29,208 nt of DNA from JAIBJN01 sp035762005 (lineage in GTDB: Bacteria; Actinomycetota; Thermoleophilia; Gaiellales; Gaiellaceae). The notes below the pieces were generated by a model, which ran no database searches, was not told where the DNA came from, and worked only from the letters and a program-made list of their open reading frames with translations. The stretch lies in the NCBI GenBank assembly GCA_035762005.1, contig DASTQA010000080.1, forward strand, positions 1 to 29,208, in the 5' to 3' direction. A program made the translations under genes and the position numbers. The first letter of the stretch is position 1. The number at the start of each line of letters is the position of its first letter. Positions 22,305-28,982 of this stretch are shown one piece after another.

Positions 22305-23545
22305 GCCCGGTACCGGTCGAGCGGAAGGCGTGCGCTGAGGACGAAGCCGCCCTCGGGTGCTGCGCCTGCGTTCATCTCGCCACCGTAGATCTTCACGCGT
22401 TCGCGGATGCCGACGAGGCCGTGGCCGAGGCCGTCGCTCGTTGCAGTGCCCGCGCCGTCGTCGAGCACTTCGACCCCGAGCTCGTCGGGGCGATAGCGGA
22501 CGGTGACGTCGGCGCGGGTCGCGCGGGCATGCTTGAGCGCGTTGGTCAGGCCCTCCTGCACGATTCGATAGGCGGAGAGGTCGATCGCACGCGGAAGCGG
22601 GAAGGGATCGCCGTCCACGTGCAGCCGGACCGGAAGCCCAGCGTGGCCGACGTCGTCCACCAACGTGTCGAGGCCGTCGAGGCCCGGCTGCGGCGCAAGG
22701 TCGAGGCCGTCGCCGTCGCGGCGCATCGCCCCGAGGAGCCGGCGCATCTCGGCGAGCGCGGTGCGGCCGGCGTGCTCGACGCGCCCCAGGGCTTCCTTGT
22801 CCTCGTCGAGCGCCTGCGGGAGCTTGTGCCGGACTGCTCCCACCTGGAGCACCATGACGCTGACCGCGTGGGCGACGATGTCATGGAGCTCGCGCGCGAT
22901 GCGTGCGCGCTCCTCGGCCACTGCGATCCGTGCCGCCGCCTCTCGTTCACGCTCGGCAAGGGTCGCGCGCATCTCGGCCGCCTCTCGCTCCCGCTCGGCC
23001 AGAGTCGCCCGCATCTCTGCCGCCTCGGCCCGCTGGGAACGCTCGCGCAGGGCGTAGCCGGCGACCCAGCTGACCACGAACCGGAGAGGGACGAAGACGA
23101 GGACGCTCGCGGACTGTGGGCCAGGGATATTGGAAACCACGATCACGATGCAACCGAGAACGATGGCCAGGCCGATTCCCGCCTGCCTGTCGTCGCGCAA
23201 GTTGCCGAGCAGGAACCCAGCTGCCATGCCGACGACGCCGAGGCTGCCGATGAACGGGATCAGCAGGCCGTCGACGAACGTGAGCGCAGCGGCTATGAGC
23301 CAGTACGCCGCCGGGCCGGCGAAGGGAAACCGTCGACGCGCGAAGAGCGGGAGTACGAGGACCGCCACCGCAGGGACTGCGAACCACAGGCTCGTCGCGG
23401 GCGCGCCCGGCGAGTCGCGTCCGACCACGAGTTCGAGCATGCCCGCGATCGCGAGCAACGCGATCAGCAGTTCGAACCAGTATTCGGTTGCGACGTTCCG
23501 GGTCCGGCTCACGCGCTGAACGTACCGCAGGTGCTGGCGCGCCAC
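22301..23545 (-). CDS. Membrane sensor histidine kinase, HisKA_3 (NarL-partner) type
   Basis: A kinase of up to 414 residues. Five or six hydrophobic segments occupy about 22-165 ('WFELLIALLAIAGMLELVV', 'SLWFAVPAVAVLVLPLFA', 'AAYWLIAAALTFVDGLLIPF', 'VVGMAAGFLLG', 'IGLAIVLGCIVIVVSNI', 'VLVFVPLRFVVSWVAGYAL'). A coiled-coil linker with a perfect 14-residue duplication follows (about 176-203). Then comes the HisKA_3 box 'ERARIARELHDIVAHAVSVMVLQ' with phospho-accepting H221, and an HATPase domain ('YRIVQEGLTNALKHARAT', 'EVLDDGAG', 'GHGLVGIRERV'). The start is doubtful: the GTG at 23545 directly abuts its AGGAG site, while a GTG at 23512 lies too far from it. Its 3' end overlaps the regulator gene by 4 nt. 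Confidence 0.92.
   Translation of the reverse strand: MARQHLRYVQRVSRTRNVATEYWFELLIALLAIAGMLELVVGRDSPGAPATSLWFAVPAVAVLVLPLFARRRFPFAGPAAYWLIAAALTFVDGLLIPFIGSLGVVGMAAGFLLGNLRDDRQAGIGLAIVLGCIVIVVSNIPGPQSASVLVFVPLRFVVSWVAGYALRERSQRAEAAEMRATLAEREREAAEMRATLAEREREAAARIAVAEERARIARELHDIVAHAVSVMVLQVGAVRHKLPQALDEDKEALGRVEHAGRTALAEMRRLLGAMRRDGDGLDLAPQPGLDGLDTLVDDVGHAGLPVRLHVDGDPFPLPRAIDLSAYRIVQEGLTNALKHARATRADVTVRYRPDELGVEVLDDGAGTATSDGLGHGLVGIRERVKIYGGEMNAGAAPEGGFVLSARLPLDRYRA
22935..23018. repeat. 42-bp tandem duplication inside the histidine kinase gene
   Basis: Two adjacent 42-bp units (22935-22976 and 22977-23018) encode the same 14 residues (AEMRATLAEREREA) twice in the kinase's coiled-coil linker. 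The DNA copies differ at several third positions, so the duplication is not recent. Confidence 0.85.
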
Positions 23546-23563
23546 CTCCTACCCGAGTAGGAG
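23546..23563. promoter_or_regulatory. Inverted repeat abutting the histidine kinase start
   Basis: CTCCTAC-CCGA-GTAGGAG, a perfect 7-bp inverted repeat, lies in the divergent gap between kinase and hydrolase genes. On the kinase mRNA it would fold the AGGAG ribosome site into a hairpin. It could be an operator for the LuxR-type regulator or an RNA hairpin; the sequence alone does not decide. Confidence 0.5.
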
Positions 23564-23668
23564 CCGGGATCGTCGCCCAGTACGAGCTCGAATCCGGCTT
23601 TCGTCCGACGTGCTGCGCGCAGCCGCCTCCTAGCGTCGAGACATGCCTCGACGAGGAAAGGAGCGCTC

Positions 23669-25714
23669 GTGAACCCCCCAACGACCCGTGCCTTCACGCC
23701 GGCGCGAATCGCGGCGCTGGCGGTCATCGCATTCCTGGTGGGCGGGCTCGCCTACCTTCGCTTCGGGCCCGAATCGGGCCCGGTGTCGGTGCCCGACGGC
23801 GCCAAGGCCGGCGATCTGGTTCTCGAGCGCTGCGACTACGCCACCGAGGACGGCGACTACGCAGCCGACTGCGGAACGCTCGTCGTGCCCGAAAATCGAG
23901 CCGACCCGCAGTCGCGACTCATCGCCTTGCCGGTGACGCGCATCCGGGCGAGGTCGGAGAACCCGGCGGAGCCGATCTTCCGCCTCGAGGGCGGCCCCGG
24001 CCTGACGAACATGGAGTTCACGAAGGCGAGCCGGTTCGCCGACGACCGCGACGTCGTCCTGGTCGGCTACCGCGGCATGGACGGTTCCTCGGTGCTCGAC
24101 TGCCCGGAGGTCGAGTCCGCCCTCAAGCGTTCCGCCGACCTCCTCGGAGACGAGTCGTTCCGTGAGCAGAGCGACGCATACCGGGCGTGCGCGGATCGAC
24201 TCTCGGACGACGGCGTCGACCTCGCCGGCTACAGCCTGCCGCAGCGCGTCGACGATCTGGAGGCGGCGCGGAAGGCGCTGGGCTACGAGCGCATCGACCT
24301 CCTGAGCGAGAGCATGGGGACGCGCATAGCGATGATCTACTCCTGGCGCTACCCGACGAGCATCCACCGGTCGGTGATGCTCGCGGTGAACCCGCCCGGC
24401 CACTTCGTCTGGGACGCAAAGACGACGGACGAGCAGATCCGGCGCTACGCCGAGCTCTGCTCGAGGGACGTCAGCTGCAGCAAGCGGACCGACGACCTCG
24501 CGGCCTCGATCCACTCGGCGTACGAGGGCATGCCGGACCGGTGGTGGTTCCTGCCGATCAAGGAGGGCAACGTCGAGGCAGGTGCGTTCTTCGGCCTGAT
24601 GAACGCGACCACCGACGGCGCCGGGCCGCTCGCCGCGCCCTGGGGGATCGACACGCTCCTTGCCGCCGACGAGGGTGACGGAAGTGGTGCGTGGTTCATG
24701 TCGTTGCTGGCGCAGGTCGCCTTCCCCGGTGAGCAGCTCTGGGGCGACGTCGCCGCGGTCGGCAGGAGCGACGCCGCCTCGGCCCGGCGCCTCTACGCGA
24801 CTCCCGTCGACCCCGGGTCGGTGATCGGCAGGCCCGGCACCGACCTCATCTGGGCCGGCGGCCTGCTTGCCGACGCGTGGCCCGCGAACCCGGACGAGAA
24901 CGAGTACTCGCGCGTTCAGGACTCGAACGTCGAGACGCTGCTGATCGGCGGCAAGCTCGACTTCGCGACACCGCCGCAGTGGGCGACGCAGGAGCTGCTT
25001 CCCCATCTGCCGAACGGCCACGAGGTCATCCTCGACAGCATCGGCCACAGCGACGACTTCTGGGCGTACCAGCGGGAAGCGAGCAGCCGCCTGATCAACA
25101 CGTTCTTCGACAGTGGCCGCGTCGACACGTCGCTCTACACACCAACCTCGGTCGACTTCACGCCCGCGATGAGCCACGGCACGATCGCGAAGATCGCCCT
25201 CGGCGTGATGCTCGGGCTGGCGGCGCTGGCCGTGCTCTCTCTCGTGTGGATGCTGCTCCGCGTGAGGTGGCGCGGTCCCTTCGGCCCCAAGAGCAGCGCT
25301 GTGCTCAGGTCGCTCTACCCGATCGTGCTCGGCCTGGGCGGCTGGTTCGTCGGTGTCCTGACCGTCATCACGACGCTGCCCACGGTTCCGCTCGACGACG
25401 AGCTGCTCGCGGCCCTCTCGGTGGGCGTGCCGGTCGGGCTCGGCCTCTTCCTCGCCTGGGTGAACCGGGACTGGTCCGCCACGACCAAGACGACCGGGTT
25501 CACGGCCGCGGCGGGAGGCGCGCTCGTCGGTGCGTGGCTGGGGTTCAACGCAACCGAGGGACTCGCCGCCCTGCTCACCTCGATCGTCGGAGCGGCCGTC
25601 GGGGGGAACCTCGTACTCCTCGCCCTCGACGTCGCGTGGGACCGCCAGGCTCGCGATCGGTTCGTCAAGTCGATCACGGCGGAGACGTCGGAGGCGCGCC
25701 CCTCGACCGGATGA
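23669..25714 (+). CDS. Membrane-anchored TAP-like alpha/beta hydrolase with C-terminal multi-helix membrane domain
   Basis: A 681-residue protein. Residues 11-33 form an N-terminal anchor. An alpha/beta hydrolase of the tripeptidyl-aminopeptidase/prolyl-aminopeptidase (S33) kind follows: oxyanion motif 'RLEGGPGLTN', nucleophile S215 in 'LLSESMGTRIA' (a variant of GxSxG with the first glycine replaced), D431 in 'LLIGGKLDFATPP' and H460 in 'IGHSDDFW'. From about residue 505 come four or five membrane helices ('IALGVMLGLAALAVLSLVWMLL', 'IVLGLGGWFVGVLTVITTLP', 'ELLAALSVGVPVGLGLFLAWV', and a Gly/Ala-rich pair), ending in a cytoplasmic tail. The catalytic part should face outside. The GTG has an AAAGGAG site 5 nt upstream. 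Divergent from the two-component system, its probable regulator. Confidence 0.85.
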   Translation: MNPPTTRAFTPARIAALAVIAFLVGGLAYLRFGPESGPVSVPDGAKAGDLVLERCDYATEDGDYAADCGTLVVPENRADPQSRLIALPVTRIRARSENPAEPIFRLEGGPGLTNMEFTKASRFADDRDVVLVGYRGMDGSSVLDCPEVESALKRSADLLGDESFREQSDAYRACADRLSDDGVDLAGYSLPQRVDDLEAARKALGYERIDLLSESMGTRIAMIYSWRYPTSIHRSVMLAVNPPGHFVWDAKTTDEQIRRYAELCSRDVSCSKRTDDLAASIHSAYEGMPDRWWFLPIKEGNVEAGAFFGLMNATTDGAGPLAAPWGIDTLLAADEGDGSGAWFMSLLAQVAFPGEQLWGDVAAVGRSDAASARRLYATPVDPGSVIGRPGTDLIWAGGLLADAWPANPDENEYSRVQDSNVETLLIGGKLDFATPPQWATQELLPHLPNGHEVILDSIGHSDDFWAYQREASSRLINTFFDSGRVDTSLYTPTSVDFTPAMSHGTIAKIALGVMLGLAALAVLSLVWMLLRVRWRGPFGPKSSAVLRSLYPIVLGLGGWFVGVLTVITTLPTVPLDDELLAALSVGVPVGLGLFLAWVNRDWSATTKTTGFTAAAGGALVGAWLGFNATEGLAALLTSIVGAAVGGNLVLLALDVAWDRQARDRFVKSITAETSEARPSTG

Positions 25715-25857
25715 GCGGGCCGACCGGCCGGGTATCGCACGTCGTCACCGTGGAGGCGCTCGGCAGGCTGAGCAGCGTTGCGAGAGACGCGGTCGCCGCA
25801 GAGGGTGCGCTCATCGCGTTCTCTCGCGGGGCCGAGACAGCCGAGCTCGCCCCACGC

Positions 25858-26526
25858 ATGACTCGACCGGACAGGACGCGCGCCTCGAACGTCGAAATCC
25901 GCCGCGTGGGCAACCGGTGGGACACCGGCCGGACGGAGGCGTTCAGCGACGGCGTGTTCGCGATCGCGATCACGCTCCTCGTTCTCGACATCGGTGTCCC
26001 GGCCGAGGCGTTCGACGACCTGTGGAGCGGCATCGTCCACGAGTGGCCGGCGTATCTCGGCTACGCGACGAGCTTCCTCACGATCGGAGGGATCTGGCTC
26101 GCCCACCACGGGGTCTTTCGGCGCTTGCGCTACGCGAACAACCGCGTCATGCGGATCAACCTGCTCTTGCTGATGGCGGTGTCGTTCTTGCCCTTCCCGA
26201 CCAGGCTCGTCGCCGAGGCGATCCGGGACGAGAGCGCCGAGCGCGCCGCAGCGATCTTCTACGGCGCGTCGTTGCTCGCGATCGCGCTCCTGTTCAGCGC
26301 GCTCTGGGGGGCGGTCGCGCGCGACCGCGAGCTTCTCCGGCCCGAGGTCAGCGACGACGAGGTCACCGCGATCCTGCTCGCATCGTCACCGAGCATCGGC
26401 TTCTATGGGGCCACGATCGCGCTCGCCATCGTGGTGCCCCAGGTTGCGGCATTCGGCTATCTGGTGATCGCCGTGGTGGCGATTCTGAGAGTGCGCGGCG
26501 ACGAGGCGGTGGCCGAGCCCGCCTGA
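25858..26526 (+). CDS. TMEM175-like (DUF1211) potassium channel protein
   Basis: A 222-residue membrane protein. 'RTEAFSDGVFAIAITLLVLDI' in helix 1 is the defining RxxxFSDG-containing motif of the TMEM175/DUF1211 family, whose bacterial members form tetrameric K+ channels. Further helices are 'AYLGYATSFLTIGGIWLAHHGVF', 'INLLLLMAVSFLPFPTRLV', 'AIFYGASLLAIALLFSALWG', 'IGFYGATIALAIVVPQVAAFG' and 'YLVIAVVAILRV', six in all, as expected. The start is uncertain. The ATG at 25858 gives a normal length but no ribosome site. An in-frame ATG at 25711 overlaps the hydrolase stop as ATGA and would add 49 residues; translational coupling would favour it. Confidence 0.88.
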   Translation: MTRPDRTRASNVEIRRVGNRWDTGRTEAFSDGVFAIAITLLVLDIGVPAEAFDDLWSGIVHEWPAYLGYATSFLTIGGIWLAHHGVFRRLRYANNRVMRINLLLLMAVSFLPFPTRLVAEAIRDESAERAAAIFYGASLLAIALLFSALWGAVARDRELLRPEVSDDEVTAILLASSPSIGFYGATIALAIVVPQVAAFGYLVIAVVAILRVRGDEAVAEPA

Positions 26527-27131
26527 CGCGCGTTCCTGAGGGGTCGGCGCCTTTGCCGACGGCCGTCTGACGCCGCCTCGGCTCGACAGGCCGTGCGCGC
26601 TTGGGGCCGCGGGCATAGCGTGAGAAAGCGGCGCCCCCGTTCGCCCTCGTCGGGGTGCTCGCGCGTCACACCGACCGGCAGGTGCGCCAGCACGACCCGA
26701 CGATGGACCCGAGGAAGTGGCGGGGTGGGGGGTAGGCAGTCGCCCCCTCGTGCCGCCGAGGTGCGGACGCGCTGACACTCGAGCGCCTCCGCGCCTTCGG
26801 CAATCGACAGGTGCGACCAACGAGGTCAGCGTCCGGACAGGCGCTCCGTCAACCTTGTGGAGCGTCGAGCACCGCCATCGTCGGCCTTGCTCGGCACGAC
26901 CTGAATGCCGCCCCGCCGCCCGCGACCAGTGAGGAGGTTGCAGCTTTCTCGAAGCCTTCTGGCGGCTCGAAATCCTCGACCCCCTCCGTACCATGCGCTC
27001 CGATCGGCAACCGGTCGCAGCCGCGGTGCCGCCCGGTGACGCGCAAGCCGCCCTCAGTTCGACGAGCAGTGGCGTGCGGTCGGGCACGTCGTCCACGTTG
27101 CCGGGTGGCACGGTCGTCGCGACGGCATCAC
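26527..27131. other. Gene-free stretch of about 600 bases
   Basis: No frame here gives a recognisable protein, and open frames on both strands look like compositional noise. The codon-position GC pattern of neighbouring genes is absent and short AT-containing patches occur (for example near 26930-26980). No tRNA, terminator or repeat could be recognised. It may be a decayed gene or an old insertion site. The promoter of RibD-like gene 3 begins at its right edge. Confidence 0.5.
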
Positions 27132-27161
27132 CGATTAGTTGCGTGGCGCCTGCCGGTCTGA
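27132..27161 (+). promoter_or_regulatory. Predicted ECF-type promoter of RibD-like genes 3 and 4 (site G)
   Basis: On the plus strand: CGATTAG (one base from CGATGAG), exactly 17 nt, GTCTGA, then 36 nt to the ATG at 27198. Confidence 0.65.
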
Positions 27162-27197
27162 ACGGGCAGAACGATCGAAGACCGAAGGGAGTTGGCG

Positions 27198-27791
27198 ATG
27201 CGCAGGGTGATAGTGAACGAGTTCATGAGCCTGGACGGAGTCGCTCAGGCGCCCGGCGGTGCCGACGAGGACCCGAGCGGCGGCTTCGCCCACGGCGGCT
27301 GGCACATGCAGTACATGGAGGACGAGCTCGCGCAGCGCTGGGTGCTCGAGAGCATCCTCGAGGCCGGCGGATTCCTGCTGGGGCGCCGCACCTACGAGAT
27401 CTTCGCGGCCTACTGGCCGAACGCGCCCGAGGAGGAGCAGGTGATCGCGGAGCCGCTGAACGGCAAGCCGAAATACGTGGCCTCGACGACGCTCGCGGAG
27501 CCGCTCGAGTGGCAGAACTCCACGCTCGTCGAGGGCGACGTCGCCGCGGCCGTGAGAGCTCTGAAGCAAGACGATGCCGGCGACCTGCATGTGATCGGCA
27601 GCACCGAGCTGGTGGCGACGCTGATCGAGCACGACCTGGTGGACGAGCTCCGGCTGATGATCGACCCTCTCGTGCTGGGCGGCGGCAAGCGCATCTTCCG
27701 CGACGACGGTTTGCTCAGGCAGCTCCGGCTCGTCGACGGTCAGCTCACGGACACGGGCGCGATCCTTGCGACGTACGCACCGGCCGCCTGA
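27198..27791 (+). CDS. RibD C-terminal-domain (dihydrofolate reductase-like) protein 3
   Basis: A 197-residue RibD/DHFR-like reductase: 'VIVNEFMSLDGVAQAPGG' at the start, 'GGFLLGRRTYEIFAAYWPNAP', 'LNGKPKYVASTTLAEPLEWQNS', and 'DLHVIGSTELVATLIEHDLVDELRLMIDPLVLGGGKRIF'. The last segment contains the family's NADPH-binding turn and closing strands. The ATG at 27198 has GAAGGGAG 6 nt upstream; a TTG two codons earlier is unlikely. Controlled by a predicted ECF-type promoter 36 nt upstream and followed after 13 nt by a second RibD-fold gene, so the two form a unit. Substrate unknown. Confidence 0.9.
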   Translation: MRRVIVNEFMSLDGVAQAPGGADEDPSGGFAHGGWHMQYMEDELAQRWVLESILEAGGFLLGRRTYEIFAAYWPNAPEEEQVIAEPLNGKPKYVASTTLAEPLEWQNSTLVEGDVAAAVRALKQDDAGDLHVIGSTELVATLIEHDLVDELRLMIDPLVLGGGKRIFRDDGLLRQLRLVDGQLTDTGAILATYAPAA

Positions 27792-27804
27792 AGGGGGCGT
27801 GCGA

Positions 27805-28377
27805 ATGGCCAAGCTGACCTACGTCGCGATCTCGTCGCTCGACGGCTACATCGAGGACGCGGACGGCAAGTTCGATTGGGCCCAGCCTGACGAGGAAGTG
27901 CACGCCTTCGTGAACGACCTCGTGCGGCCGGTCGGCACCTACCTTCTCGGGCGGCGGATGTACGAGACGATGGTCTTCTGGGAGCGTCTGCCTGACCTGG
28001 CCGCCCGGCCGCCCGTCGTGCAGGACTTCGCCGAGATCTGGCAGAGGGCAGAGAAGGTCGTCTTCTCGAAGACGCTGCAGTCGGCATCGAGCGCCAAGAC
28101 GCGGATCGAGCGGGAGTTCGACCCCGAGGCAGTTCGGCAGCTGAAGGCGCGAGTGGACCGTGACCTCACGATCGGCGGTCCCGAGCTTGCGGCCCAGGCG
28201 ATCGAGGCTGGGCTGGTCGACGAGTACCACCTCTTGCTCGTGCCTGTCGTCGTAGGAGGCGGCAAGCGCTCCCTCCCCGACAGGAACGTCCGCTCGCAGG
28301 TCGAGCTGCTCGACGAGCGGCGTTTCCGTCACGGCACGATGTACCTCCGCTACCGCACCCGCAGGGCGCCGCCGTGA
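27805..28377 (+). CDS. RibD C-terminal-domain (dihydrofolate reductase-like) protein 4
   Basis: A 190-residue member of the same fold: 'LTYVAISSLDGYIEDADGKFDW', 'VGTYLLGRRMYETMVFWERL', 'AEKVVFSKTLQ', 'DLTIGGPELAAQAIEAGLVDEYHLLLVPVVVGGGKRSL'. It is clearly diverged from its upstream neighbour, so the tandem is not a recent duplication. The ATG has an AAGGGGG site about 7 nt upstream and follows the neighbour's stop by 13 nt. It presumably uses the promoter at 27132. Substrate unknown. Confidence 0.9.
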   Translation: MAKLTYVAISSLDGYIEDADGKFDWAQPDEEVHAFVNDLVRPVGTYLLGRRMYETMVFWERLPDLAARPPVVQDFAEIWQRAEKVVFSKTLQSASSAKTRIEREFDPEAVRQLKARVDRDLTIGGPELAAQAIEAGLVDEYHLLLVPVVVGGGKRSLPDRNVRSQVELLDERRFRHGTMYLRYRTRRAPP

Positions 28378-28504
28378 GCGGGCGTTGCGTGGTCGGCAAT
28401 CGGATGGCCAGTTCCCGTTGCGCCGCTCGCCGGATCTCTGCCGCCTCAGCTTCCTCGTGAAGTCGTCGAAGCACGTCGAGGTGGTTTCACTCGCGGAAGT
28501 CCCG

Positions 28505-28632
28505 GAGTAATCTTCCCGAGCTCGAACGCGCGGCGGACGATCTCGCGCGACCGCTCGAGCGCGGTGCCGCCGAAGTTTGCAGAGGTCGAGGGAGATCTCC
28601 GGCAGCTTCAGCCCCCGCTCGCCGACGCGGCG
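28505..28632 (-). pseudogene. Frameshifted relic of an aldo/keto reductase (YghZ-like) N-terminus
   Basis: On the minus strand 28632-28576 reads 'RRVGERGLKLPEISLDLCK', and a second frame continues from 28577 to about 28506 as 'NFGGTALERSREIVRRAFELGKIT'. Joined, these follow the start of YghZ-type aldo/keto reductases (…G.SGL.LP.LSLGLWHNFG…LE..R.I.R.AFDLGIT). A small deletion at the WHN position explains the frame change, and the remaining three quarters of the gene is missing. Downstream to 28378 I see only an unassigned helical stretch (about 28400-28474, minus). Confidence 0.65.
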
Positions 28633-28634
28633 GT

Positions 28635-28677
28635 TTGCGTCGCAGCGCCGAACCCACTATAGTGAACCTAATGGTTC
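28635..28677 (+). promoter_or_regulatory. Leaderless promoter and probable operator of the ArsR gene
   Basis: A -10-like TATAGT (28658-28663) lies 7 nt before the ATG at 28671, with TTGCGT (28635-28640) 17 nt upstream of it. No Shine-Dalgarno is present, so the mRNA should start at the ATG. GAACC-TAAT-GGTTC (28664-28677), a perfect inverted repeat, spans the start codon, and CACTATAGTG (28655-28664) is a palindrome over the -10 box. Confidence 0.6.
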
Positions 28678-28982
28678 AGTATCCCACGACTGTCGACCGC
28701 GCTTTCGCAGCCCTCGCCGACCCGACCCGCCGCGCCGTGCTCGAACGGCTCGGTTCCGGCAGAGCGACGATCAGCGAGCTCGCCGAGCCCTTCGGCATGT
28801 CGCTGACCGGGATGAAGAAGCACATCCGGCTGCTCGAGGAGGCGCAGCTCGTGACGACGGAGAAGGTCGGCCGTGTCCGCAGGTGCATGCTCGCGCCCTA
28901 CGCCTTCGAGGGCATCAGCATGTGGCTGCAGCGGCTCGACCGCTTCGCGCACGTCGTCGAACGCACGAAAGGAGACCGATGA
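28671..28982 (+). CDS. ArsR-family winged-helix transcriptional repressor
   Basis: A 103-residue regulator: 'VDRAFAALADPTRRAVLERLGSGRATISELAEPFGMSLTGMKKHIRLLEEAQLVTTEKVGRVRRCML' contains the whole winged helix-turn-helix of the ArsR group that is typically paired with AHSA1-domain genes. No cysteine metal site of the ArsR/SmtB kind is seen at the usual helix position. The ATG at 28671 is chosen because the -10 box and operator fit it. It overlaps the AHSA1 gene start as ATGA. Probably represses the pair by binding the inverted repeat over its own start. Confidence 0.92.
   Translation: MVQYPTTVDRAFAALADPTRRAVLERLGSGRATISELAEPFGMSLTGMKKHIRLLEEAQLVTTEKVGRVRRCMLAPYAFEGISMWLQRLDRFAHVVERTKGDR

Noticed and set aside
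26935..27000. A tRNA-like T-arm (GGCTCGAAATCC) followed by a sequence ending in ACCA
   Set aside because: The loop has an extra base, the stem does not pair, and no acceptor, D-arm or anticodon arm can be built upstream.
28390..28474. Minus-strand helical reading 'VLRRLHEEAEAAEIRRAAQREL'
   Set aside because: It looks protein-like, but there is no ribosome site, it runs into the antisense of RibD-like gene 4, and I recognise no family.
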